Of a stretch of 29,931 nucleotides of DNA, positions 1 through 6,408 are shown in pieces. The DNA is from Lentisphaeria bacterium UBA7640 (GTDB taxonomy: Bacteria > Verrucomicrobiota > Lentisphaeria > Victivallales > Victivallaceae). The notes below the pieces were generated by a model. The model searched no databases, was not told the origin of the DNA, and saw only the letters and a program-made list of their open reading frames with translations. The DNA lies in assembly GCA_002483765.1 (NCBI GenBank), contig DLIO01000059.1, positions 22,825 to 52,755 on the forward strand, written 5' to 3'. The translations under genes were made by a program, and so were the position numbers. The number at the start of each line of letters is the position of its first letter. Position 1 is the first letter of the stretch.

Positions 1-4
1 GGAA

Positions 5-36
5 TTTAACACAGAGACACTGAGGCACAGAGAAAA
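5..36 (+). repeat. Dispersed 'cacagagacac' repeat, copy 1
   Basis: It reads tttaacacagagacactgag and continues gcacagagaaaa. It matches copies 2 to 4 with scattered substitutions. The internal rhythm is (a)cac-g/agag, a rough 8-9 nt periodicity. Confidence 0.65.
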
Positions 37-162
37 TAGAAGAGAGGATGTTTATCCAAGAAAGGCGGTGAAGTTCCACTCCGTCCGTGTCAGTCCTTCC
101 ATAATGTTGTGGCGCGCAAGCGTGTTATTCGTAACCGAAAAGTGTGGAACAGGTTATGGAGC

Positions 163-179
163 GCGGACGTCTCGTCCGC
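163..179. repeat. Hairpin repeat GCGGACG-TCT-CGTCCGC, copy 1
   Basis: A perfect 7-bp inverted repeat with a TCT loop. The identical 17-mer recurs at 10110-10126. No T tract follows, so it does not look like an intrinsic terminator. Confidence 0.75.
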
Positions 180-257
180 ATCCGAATCTTGCAAATTGGA
201 AAACTTCTCATTCGCCCCATAATTTTGCGTAATTATGGAGCGTGGACTTTGACGAGA

Positions 258-290
258 TTTAACCACGGAATACACTGAAAGTCACGGAAA
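258..290 (+). repeat. Dispersed 'cacagagacac' repeat, copy 2 (degraded)
   Basis: It begins tttaaccacggaatacactg and continues aaagtcacggaaa, the same framework as copy 1 with more substitutions. Confidence 0.55.
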
Positions 291-315
291 GAGACAAAGG
301 CTCACGAAGAGAGAG

Positions 316-345
316 TTTAACAAAGAGACACTGAGTCACGAAGGA
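316..345 (+). repeat. Dispersed 'cacagagacac' repeat, copy 3
   Basis: It begins tttaacaaagagacactgag and continues tcacgaagg, in the same orientation as copies 1 and 2. It is preceded by agagagag, which also flanks the inverted copy 4. Confidence 0.6.
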
Positions 346-440
346 GGAGAGAAGTTAGAACTGGGAAATTTACTCTTTTCCTGACTGTCCACTTCCCTAT
401 CAACTAACGAGGATTCTTTGCAGGTTGCTTTTTTATTATT

Positions 441-471
441 TTTCTCCGTGCCTCCGTGGCTCCGTGTTAAA
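441..471 (-). repeat. Dispersed 'cacagagacac' repeat, copy 4 (inverted)
   Basis: On the minus strand it reads tttaacacggagccacggag followed by gcacggagaaa, the same element with cacgg in place of cacag. It is inverted relative to copies 1 to 3. Confidence 0.65.
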
Positions 472-520
472 CTCTCTTTTCCATTGCCATGCTAGTCCAT
501 CATGTCCGTGTAAGTCTGCG

Positions 521-559
521 TTCTAATTCGCGCGCGCATTATGCGCGCGCAAATTAGAA
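521..559. repeat. GC palindrome family, copy 1 (39 nt)
   Basis: The left arm is TTCTAATTCGCGCGCGCAT, the centre a single T, and the right arm ATGCGCGCGCAAATTAGAA, with one mismatch between the 19-nt arms. It lies 90 nt downstream of the stop codon of the minus-strand oxidoreductase gene. Long alternating GC tracts could adopt a cruciform or Z-form in DNA, or a strong hairpin in RNA. It is not followed by a T tract on either strand. Confidence 0.85.
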
Positions 560-649
560 GTCGTAATTACAATATTTTTTCTTAGCATTTTTAGACTGAA
601 ACTGCCCTCTTCCAGCGGCACGCAGTCACATAATTCGCGGATCTGAGTT

Positions 650-1696
650 TTATTTGAAATCTTTGATTATTCCGGTTAGATCGGCTAATTCATTTTTATC
701 TTCGGCTTCATAGAGTTTCCAGATGACATTCAAGCCTTCGGTGCTGGAGACTGGGTCGGTCAATGGAGTTTCGCCGCTTTCGATACAATCGAAGAAATGT
801 GCCATTTCGATTGCGGTCGGTTTGCAACCAACGGCTTCGAGCAGAACTTTGGGTGGATGTTTCTTTTCGATATCACCGGGAATGTGTTTATCCAGATTGC
901 TATGTAGTAAAAGTTTTCCAGCGAGATAATCAATCTCCAGCATCCCTTCTTCACAATGTGCTTGAAATGAATAATGTAATTTAGTGCCGCGCGCGCCCCA
1001 AGTGCCAAAATGATAACCCAGCGCGCCGTTCTCAAATTTTATTGAAACATTGCTGATACCTTCGCGTTCCATCCATGGCGTTCCAAGATTAGTACCGATG
1101 TGCGAACCGATTACCGGTTTACTGCCGACCATCCACAGCATCAAATCGATATAATGGCAACCGTGACTGAATAACTGTCCGCCACCGACTTGATCAGCGC
1201 GACACATCCAGTTCGATGGATCACGTTCGGTATGTTGTTCCGTCCAGATTGATAATTGAAACAGTTTACCGTAGGTCTCGGCTTGCAACAGTTCCTGCAT
1301 TTTAATAACCAGCGGATGAAAACGCATACAGTAAGCAACCATCAATATTTTATTATTGGCTTTAGCCGCTTCAGTCATCTGGAGACATTCCTCTTCGCTG
1401 TTGCCGAGTGGTTTTTCTGCCAAAACATTCTTTCCTGCGTTCAAACAGGCAAGCGTATATTCGCAATGCAGATGATGCGGAAGTGCGAGTAACACCGAAT
1501 CACAAAGCGGTAGCGCGTCTTTAAAATCAGTAAATGCAGGCGGTTTATTCGGCATTAGTTCCGAAACTGCCTGCGCTTTGGACAAATCAATATCCACAGT
1601 AGCAGTAACCTCAATACGATTTAGTAGTTCTTCAAATCTCGAAGCATGCGATTTGGCCATGCCTCCGCAACCAATTAAAGCAATTTTATGTTTCAT
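650..1696 (-). CDS. Gfo/Idh/MocA family NAD(P)-dependent oxidoreductase
   Basis: A 348-aa protein of the usual family length. An N-terminal Rossmann fold is shown by KIALIGCGGMA (dinucleotide loop at residues 9-14) and the strand ending TATVD, where the acidic residue suggests NAD preference. The family signature AEKPLG is at 93-98 (the EKP lysine is catalytic in the family). The C-terminal half has GGGQLFSHGCHYIDL (171-185), whose His and Asp fit the substrate and proton-relay residues. Such enzymes oxidise or epimerise sugars, inositols or sugar acids in the cytoplasm; the substrate cannot be read from sequence. The ATG is preceded by AAGGATATCT, a fair ribosome site. The gene diverges from an AraC regulator across an 88-124 bp gap, an arrangement that suggests regulation by that neighbour (inference). 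Confidence 0.92.
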   Translation of the reverse strand: MKHKIALIGCGGMAKSHASRFEELLNRIEVTATVDIDLSKAQAVSELMPNKPPAFTDFKDALPLCDSVLLALPHHLHCEYTLACLNAGKNVLAEKPLGNSEEECLQMTEAAKANNKILMVAYCMRFHPLVIKMQELLQAETYGKLFQLSIWTEQHTERDPSNWMCRADQVGGGQLFSHGCHYIDLMLWMVGSKPVIGSHIGTNLGTPWMEREGISNVSIKFENGALGYHFGTWGARGTKLHYSFQAHCEEGMLEIDYLAGKLLLHSNLDKHIPGDIEKKHPPKVLLEAVGCKPTAIEMAHFFDCIESGETPLTDPVSSTEGLNVIWKLYEAEDKNELADLTGIIKDFK

Positions 1697-1738
1697 AGAT
1701 ATCCTTATTAGCCTTTCAATATTTTATTGTCTAATTGT

Positions 1739-1744
1739 ATTATA
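1739..1744 (-). promoter_or_regulatory. Candidate -10 box for the oxidoreductase gene in the divergent gap
   Basis: On the minus strand this reads TATAAT, about 43 nt before the oxidoreductase start codon. No convincing -35 box lies at the right distance, which could fit activator-dependent transcription by the divergent AraC protein. Assigned on the -10 match alone. Confidence 0.35.
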
Positions 1745-1820
1745 GCATCAAAACGTCATTGAGAAAAGTGAAGTTGATTGTATATTGATATTGAAAAAAT
1801 GTAAAATACGGCTATTAAAT

Positions 1821-2690
1821 ATGAATGATGATAAATTATATCGCTTCGATTACTACCTGTCACCCGCCTGCCCTTTCCACATTAATTTTATGCAATACGA
1901 ACAGGCTTCTGAAACTCCTACCGTGCTGGATATTCACAAAGCTATCCATTTTGGTATTATCACGAGTGGTACGATAACCAGCCGGATTTGCGACACCACC
2001 TTGAAGATTGATGAGAAAGGATGTTATCTCATCGCGCCATGGGAACCACACGGGACTCTACGCCGTAGCGCGGGACTCGGAATTATCTTAATCTCAATCT
2101 CTGCCGCAAAACTCATGAAAACATTTTTAACTCGAGTAAAGTTAATTGAACAACTTTTAAATCTGTCGCCCAAAGAACGCATGGCGCAATTAAGTTCACC
2201 AGAAATTAAAAATCTCGCTACTACTCTTGGGGAAAACTTGAAGAAGTTGAAAGAAAATTCTGAGCCTTGGAATACCTCACTTCAATGGCATCTGATTAGT
2301 GGATTTTTTCTTGAAATTATACCATTTTTAACCATCGATCCTGCGACACCGCGCGGCGGGCGACTTGAACCTGCAATTGAACTGATTTACCAGCGTTCTG
2401 GTCGCTGGACTACCGTCAGTGAGGCAGCCGAAACATGCTCGCTTAGCGAAAGCCGTTTCAACCATCTTTTTAAAGAATTTTATGGTATTGCTTTTGGTAG
2501 TTATGAACTCCAATATCGTTTAAATTGCGCAGCAGAATCGTTACTTCACGAAAATCTTACTTTGAAGGAGATCGCGCAAGCTTGGGGGTTCTTCGATGAA
2601 AGTCATTTCAGTCGTTATTTTAAAAAGTATTTTTCTCAATCTCCCGGTAGTTATCGTAAAATTAATCTGGAAGTAGTTAAAAAAAACTGA
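1821..2690 (+). CDS. AraC-family transcriptional regulator
   Basis: A 289-aa protein from the chosen ATG. The N-terminal part (through about residue 110) looks like the cupin-type ligand-sensing domain of AraC regulators, with IHFGIITSGTI and GCYLIAPWEPHGTL strands. The C-terminal ~100 residues form the paired helix-turn-helix domain: TVSEAAETCSLSESRFNHLF, then LTLKEIAQAWGFFDESHFSR and YFKKYFSQSPGSYRK, a standard AraC signature. It probably senses a sugar-like ligand and controls the divergent oxidoreductase (inference from layout). A TTG 36 nt upstream is in frame, but neither start has a clear Shine-Dalgarno sequence; the ATG was preferred because the domain begins just after it. Confidence 0.9.
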   Translation: MNDDKLYRFDYYLSPACPFHINFMQYEQASETPTVLDIHKAIHFGIITSGTITSRICDTTLKIDEKGCYLIAPWEPHGTLRRSAGLGIILISISAAKLMKTFLTRVKLIEQLLNLSPKERMAQLSSPEIKNLATTLGENLKKLKENSEPWNTSLQWHLISGFFLEIIPFLTIDPATPRGGRLEPAIELIYQRSGRWTTVSEAAETCSLSESRFNHLFKEFYGIAFGSYELQYRLNCAAESLLHENLTLKEIAQAWGFFDESHFSRYFKKYFSQSPGSYRKINLEVVKKN

Positions 2691-2760
2691 TGATTTATTG
2701 AAATTATCTCATTGCGATATTACTGTTAGGGTTTTCAATTTAAGCAAAACAGGGGAAATT

Positions 2761-3360
2761 ATGTTCAAAATTGTTGCAGCTACCGCTAATAAACATAAAT
2801 TAGACGAGTTTAAAAAATTATTACATGACCAAAATGCTGATATTATCGGCTTAGATGCATATCCAGAGATGCCACCGATTGAAGAGAATGGTCAAAACTT
2901 CAAAGAGAATGCCGGGATTAAAGCGTTGGCCGCGCAAACCTATTGCGGCATACCAGCTTTTGGTGATGACTCGGGCTTGGAGGTCGAGGCTTTGAACGGC
3001 GCTCCTGGCTTATATTCGGCGCGTTACGCCGCTACACCTGAGGAACGCATTAACCGCGTACTGGAAGAGTTGGAAGGTAAGTCTAACCGCAATGCGCGCT
3101 TTGTTTGCGTGATTGCCATTGCCGCTAACGATGAAGTCGTTGAAACATTCGAAGGCGAAGTCAAAGGAAAAATCATTGATACGCCGCGTGGCACCGGCGG
3201 TTTCGGTTATGATCCGATTTTTGTTCCAGACGGCTACGATCAGACCTTCGCGGAGATGCCAGAAGAGCTAAAAAACCAAATCAGCCATCGCGCTCGCGCT
3301 TGTCAAGCGGCTATTGAGTTTATCGAAGATGAAATGTCGATTTTGGACGACGATTTTTAA
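2761..3360 (+). CDS. rdgB: RdgB/HAM1 family XTP/dITP diphosphohydrolase
   Basis: A 199-aa protein of normal family length. It hydrolyses non-canonical purine nucleoside triphosphates (dITP, XTP) to monophosphate and pyrophosphate, keeping them out of DNA and RNA. Visible motifs are ATANKHKLDEFK (the N-terminal substrate loop, normally A(T/S)xNxxK), PPIEENGQNFKENA, FGDDSGLEVEALNGAPG with the catalytic Asp at 69/70, SARYA, GFGYDPIFVP and the C-terminal SHRARA. The ATG has a good AGGGGA ribosome site 5 nt upstream; an in-frame TTG 63 nt earlier adds residues unlike the family. It starts 70 nt after the AraC gene, and its last codons overlap the next gene by 32 nt. Confidence 0.96.
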   Translation: MFKIVAATANKHKLDEFKKLLHDQNADIIGLDAYPEMPPIEENGQNFKENAGIKALAAQTYCGIPAFGDDSGLEVEALNGAPGLYSARYAATPEERINRVLEELEGKSNRNARFVCVIAIAANDEVVETFEGEVKGKIIDTPRGTGGFGYDPIFVPDGYDQTFAEMPEELKNQISHRARACQAAIEFIEDEMSILDDDF

Positions 3361-3949
3361 ATTACTGCTGCCATTCGCAGCAAGCGCGTTGACTATCGAC
3401 GCCGATATTAATATCCGTACAGAAATCAATGACGTTCAAGCGACGTCAACCGTTTGCAAGGTAAAACTGGATGCAGTTCCAGATGGCGTTGCGTGGACAA
3501 TTAAAAATATCAGTGGAACTTGGAACGGCCAAACTGTTGCGTCTAACCAGCCATTCCGCTTTACTGTGAATAAAGCAACCGCCAGTCCAACCGATGAAGT
3601 TTTGAACTACTTATTGCCGTTTGCAACGGAAAAAATCATCCCGCCGAAGAGTGATGGGACTCATAAACTGGATGATATTTTGATCAATAATTTATTAAAA
3701 CCGTACGGGTTTGCCGTGGATAAAATGAAGATTAACGGTGAGTGGCAGATAAAAAACCAACGCGCGATTTTATCCATTATTGGTAGTGGCGAAAACCAGC
3801 AGATAAAATACCGCATGCTTTTGGATGACGCAAAACGGGAAATCGAATTTGATTTTAAGATAAAAACCGGAATTCAAAACGGCGCGCCATTTGCCGATGA
3901 CACAACGATAAAACGTGTAGGCGTTGGAATCGTTAAAATAGCAAAGTGA
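3329..3949 (+). CDS. Exported protein of unknown function
   Basis: I do not recognise this 206-aa protein. From the ATG chosen, the N-terminus reads MKCRFWTTIFKLLLPFAASA, a convincing signal peptide with a positive start, hydrophobic core and ASA cleavage site, so the mature protein begins near LTIDADINIRT and is probably periplasmic or secreted. The mature part is rich in beta-like stretches and Lys/Asp, with no cysteine pair or catalytic motif. The ATG lies 32 nt inside rdgB in another frame; a TTG 15 nt earlier would add MSLSK and is less likely. The stop codon abuts copy 2 of the GC palindrome. Cotranscription with rdgB is likely from the overlap. Confidence 0.75.
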   Translation: MKCRFWTTIFKLLLPFAASALTIDADINIRTEINDVQATSTVCKVKLDAVPDGVAWTIKNISGTWNGQTVASNQPFRFTVNKATASPTDEVLNYLLPFATEKIIPPKSDGTHKLDDILINNLLKPYGFAVDKMKINGEWQIKNQRAILSIIGSGENQQIKYRMLLDDAKREIEFDFKIKTGIQNGAPFADDTTIKRVGVGIVKIAK

Positions 3950-3979
3950 ATTAGCGCGCGCATTATGCGCGCGCGAATT
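3949..3979. repeat. GC palindrome family, copy 2
   Basis: Arms AATTAGCGCGCGCAT and ATGCGCGCGCGAATT flank a single T, with one arm mismatch. The first base is the last base of the upstream stop codon (TGA), so the element sits exactly at the gene's 3' end. The next gene starts 17 nt later on the same strand. Confidence 0.85.
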
Positions 3980-3996
3980 AAGAGAGCAAGTTACAA

Positions 3997-4683
3997 ATGT
4001 TTGACATCGCAATAAGACCAAAAAACCGAGACGGCGAAATCGTAGTACTGATTCATGGACTTTTTCATTGTTCCGCCGTGATGTATCCGCTGGGCAGGTT
4101 TTTAAACAACCATGGCTATGTAGTGTTTTGTTACGATTACCGCAGCACTCGTGGCGACGTGGCAAAACACGCCACACGTTTTAAACTATATCTGGAAAAT
4201 TTGGCGCGCACTTATCCCGGTAAACGGATTAATATTGTAACCCACAGTTTGGGCAGTTTAGTGACCCGTCAGGCTTTGGCACATTTCGCGGAAGGAGCAA
4301 CGGATCCTGGTGAAATTTTAACCCGCCAAACCATTGGACGAGTGGTGTTCACCGCGCCACCGAATCGTGGTTCAAAAGTCGCGACGTTAGCTTTGAAATG
4401 GCTGCCATTCATATCTGGCATCCTGCGCCCTCTAGCGGATTTATCATATGGAGAATTCAGTAGCGTGCATGAAATCCCAATCCCGACAGATATTGAACTT
4501 GGCATAATTGCGGCTAAATACGATCACATGGTGCCGCGCGATTCAGTGCAACTTCCGAGCGCGCAAACTGATTACAAGATGATGCCGGCGATTCATGTGA
4601 TTGTGATGAATACACCTTCAGTCAAACGAGAAATCCTGCATTTTCTACAACATGGGAAATTTAGTACCAGCATTGTGGAATAA
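3997..4683 (+). CDS. Alpha/beta-hydrolase (lipase/esterase or PGAP1-like)
   Basis: A 228-aa protein. It carries IVVLIHGLF (oxyanion-hole HG, residues 20-21), a conserved strand YVVFCYDYRSTRG, and the nucleophile elbow VTHSLGS with Ser84. Candidate Asp176 (AAKYDHMVP) and His200 (AIHVIV) would complete a catalytic triad. FTAPPNRGSKVA after the elbow resembles PGAP1-like and LipA-like serine hydrolases acting on lipid or acyl esters. No signal peptide is evident, so a cytoplasmic role is likely. No strong ribosome site was seen (agagagcaag). The gene converges with the acyltransferase gene downstream with only 5 nt between stop codons, which raises a lipid-metabolism link (inference only). Confidence 0.82.
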   Translation: MFDIAIRPKNRDGEIVVLIHGLFHCSAVMYPLGRFLNNHGYVVFCYDYRSTRGDVAKHATRFKLYLENLARTYPGKRINIVTHSLGSLVTRQALAHFAEGATDPGEILTRQTIGRVVFTAPPNRGSKVATLALKWLPFISGILRPLADLSYGEFSSVHEIPIPTDIELGIIAAKYDHMVPRDSVQLPSAQTDYKMMPAIHVIVMNTPSVKREILHFLQHGKFSTSIVE

Positions 4684-4688
4684 GAAGA

Positions 4689-5486
4689 TCATTTGGCTTC
4701 GGCTGCATTCCATTTATCGAGGCGTGACTTAATAAATTCAAGCACCTGCTGATGAGTTTTGCGCCCATTTCCTACAACACTGATAGGTTCGCCAAATTCA
4801 AAATAGACCCCTTTATGCTTGTTCAATGGACCGAAATCTTTTAATATTTTCCCACGTCCTAAAAAATCTGTTTTCAGCGCCAGTGGAATTATTTTGACAT
4901 TAGCGGCGCGCGCTAATTTTACACCGATACTATTGAACTTTTCAGGAATAAGTTTAAGGCTCCGCGTCGACTGAGGAAAAATCAAAACAGAATACCCCTT
5001 CTTCAGTCGGTCTTTCCCTTCAGTTAAAATAGTTTTAAAATCTTCTCGAGCATTGACACGATCAATCGGGATTGACTCTTGCGCTTGCAATGCGCTGTTT
5101 AGGTATGGTATCTTCAACAAACTACGCTTAAAAATAAAAGTGACCTTCAAATGTGTCCCAATTATCGAGTTGAGCACAGCGGTTTCCAGCGAACTCATAT
5201 GATTGCCGACAATAACAAACGGTCCATCAGCAGAATTAAGGTTATCAAGTCCGCGCAGGTGAATTTTTGCGCCACAACGTTCTAGCGTTCTAATGTTTTT
5301 ATTACTGTAATATACCTGATTTTTAATATCTAACTCTCCACGACGGAAACATCGTGCCGTAAGATAGAAAACCCAAACTGTGCGCAAATAGAAATATAAT
5401 CGACAATTAAACGTAATTCTCGAGATGAAATCCTGTTTTTTCTCAGGGTCAGTGTCGTAGGTGTCGTTTGGAAATAAATTAATCAT
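4689..5486 (-). CDS. Lysophospholipid (1-acylglycerol-3-phosphate) acyltransferase-like protein, distal tandem copy
   Basis: A 265-aa PlsC-superfamily protein. It has VGNHMSSLET (His96, Glu101), SIPIDR at 138-143 and LIFPQSTRS at 168-176, corresponding to the HX4D block, the acyl-acceptor block and the FPEGTRS block of glycerolipid acyltransferases. The acidic residue of block 1 is Glu, not Asp, and block 3 is FPQSTR. A hydrophobic N-terminal stretch (YFYLRTVWVFYLTA) fits membrane association. The likely role is acyl transfer to a lysophospholipid, substrate unknown. It is about three-quarters identical to the adjacent copy. Its ATG overlaps the stop of a kinase-gene remnant (ATGA), so it lies in the same coupled configuration as the proximal copy. 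Confidence 0.88.
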   Translation of the reverse strand: MINLFPNDTYDTDPEKKQDFISRITFNCRLYFYLRTVWVFYLTARCFRRGELDIKNQVYYSNKNIRTLERCGAKIHLRGLDNLNSADGPFVIVGNHMSSLETAVLNSIIGTHLKVTFIFKRSLLKIPYLNSALQAQESIPIDRVNAREDFKTILTEGKDRLKKGYSVLIFPQSTRSLKLIPEKFNSIGVKLARAANVKIIPLALKTDFLGRGKILKDFGPLNKHKGVYFEFGEPISVVGNGRKTHQQVLEFIKSRLDKWNAAEAK

Positions 5487-5563
5487 TTTAATGACCTCTT
5501 TTGAATTTTAATTGCATTTAGCATCATTTTTAAATCACGTTCCAGCAATCTCTCCTGCCACAG
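5483..5563 (-). pseudogene. Remnant of the Ser/Thr kinase gene 3' end
   Basis: Read on the minus strand, this gives 26 in-frame codons and a stop. It starts LWQERLLERDLKMM and ends NAIKIQKRSLK, against LWQEMLLERDLKTM and NAIKIQKRPLK at the C-terminus of the intact kinase. The fragment lies exactly 922 bp from its source with no indel, and its TGA overlaps the ATG of the following acyltransferase just as in the intact copy. Similarity stops abruptly upstream of the CTG-TGG codons, marking one junction of a tandem duplication. No start codon for it is evident, so it is a leftover rather than a gene. Confidence 0.9.
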
Positions 5564-5604
5564 CCTTGCGCAGGCAGATGGTTAAAGTTTTCCTCATCCA
5601 AGGA

Positions 5605-6408
5605 TTACCGTGCTTCGGCTTCGTTCCATTTATCGAGGCGAGACTGGATAAATTCGATGACTTGTTGATGGGTTTCGCGTCCATTTCCTTCGACAGTTAT
5701 AGGAGCGCCAAATTCAAAATACACCGCTTTGTTTTTATCCAGTGGCCCAAAATCTTTAAATATTTTACCGCGCCCCAGAAAATCAGTTTTCAACGCCAGC
5801 GGAATCACTTTGACCTCCGCGGCTCGCGCTAATTTCACTCCGATAGTGTTGAATTCCTGAGGAATAAGCTTCGGGCTACGCGTCGACTGTGGGAAAACCA
5901 AAACTGAATGCCCATTTTGCAAACGATTTTTCCCTTCAGTTATAATAGTTTTAAAATCTTCGCGCGGATTAACGCGATCAATTGGGATGGAATTTTGCGC
6001 CATTAGCGCGGTACCAAGATACGGAACTTTCAATAAGCTGCTTTTAAAGATAAAAGATATTTTCAAACGTGACCCGATGATAGAGTTGAGCACGACTGTT
6101 TCTAACGAGCTCATGTGATTACCGATAATCACAAACGGACCCTCTTCCGAGTCAAGATTATCAAGCCCTCGAAGATGAATTTTTGCGCCACAGCGTTCCA
6201 GCGTTCGGATATTTTTATTGCAGTAATAAACCTGCTTGTCAAGGTTAAAATGGCTGCGTCCACGGCGGGCGCAACGAGCAGTTAGATAAAAAACCCAAGC
6301 TGTTCTCAGGAAAAAATAGCATCTGGAATTGAAGGTTATTTTAGAGATAAAATTTCGTTTGCTTTTAGGATCAGTGTCATAGGTGTTGTTTGGAAATAAA
6401 TTAGTCAT
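5605..6408 (-). CDS. Lysophospholipid acyltransferase-like protein, proximal tandem copy
   Basis: A 267-aa paralogue of the neighbouring acyltransferase with the same variant motifs: IGNHMSSLET (His98, Glu103), SIPIDR, LVFPQSTRS and the C-terminal SRLDKWNEAEA. Relative to the distal copy it has a two-residue insertion near residue 51 (RSHFNLDK against ELDIKN) and about 60 scattered substitutions, so the pair is an old but intact duplication. The ATG overlaps the TGA of the kinase gene by 4 nt (ATGA), implying translational coupling to the kinase. The ribosome-binding potential (AAAAGAGACC) lies inside the last kinase codons. Role as for its paralogue; different acyl or acceptor specificity is possible but unknown. 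Confidence 0.88.
   Translation of the reverse strand: MTNLFPNNTYDTDPKSKRNFISKITFNSRCYFFLRTAWVFYLTARCARRGRSHFNLDKQVYYCNKNIRTLERCGAKIHLRGLDNLDSEEGPFVIIGNHMSSLETVVLNSIIGSRLKISFIFKSSLLKVPYLGTALMAQNSIPIDRVNPREDFKTIITEGKNRLQNGHSVLVFPQSTRSPKLIPQEFNTIGVKLARAAEVKVIPLALKTDFLGRGKIFKDFGPLDKNKAVYFEFGAPITVEGNGRETHQQVIEFIQSRLDKWNEAEAR

Larger units (their letters stand above)
1..645. other. Non-coding left edge, mosaic of short dispersed repeats
   Basis: I see no credible gene here. The stretch consists of several short repeat types in both orientations: four copies of a 'tttaac-acagagacac-tgaggcacagag' type element, one full and one degraded copy of a GCGGACG-TCT-CGTCCGC hairpin (163-179, and around 231-255 beginning ttatggagcgtggac), two pieces resembling 'gtccgtgt(c/a)agtc' (near 84-98 and 502-516), and the GC palindrome at 521-559. 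The only sizeable open frame (minus strand, about 60 codons) is made of these repeats and has no protein-like features. The sequence begins inside one repeat copy, as expected where an assembly breaks at a repeat. Confidence 0.75.

Noticed and set aside
90..275. A 61-codon open frame on the minus strand in the left edge
   Set aside because: It is composed of dispersed repeat fragments (including the GCGGACG hairpin), has no ribosome site and no protein-like pattern.
1..520. Repeats as a possible CRISPR array
   Set aside because: Copies are degenerate, occur in both orientations, and have irregular spacing without unique spacers of constant length; no cas gene is present.
521..559. GC palindromes as intrinsic terminators
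   Set aside because: No run of T follows the hairpin on the transcribed strand at any of the five copies, so classical rho-independent termination is not supported.
2698..2760. N-terminal extension of rdgB from an upstream TTG
   Set aside because: The added residues are unlike the family, while the ATG at 2761 has an AGGGGA ribosome site and begins the conserved fold.
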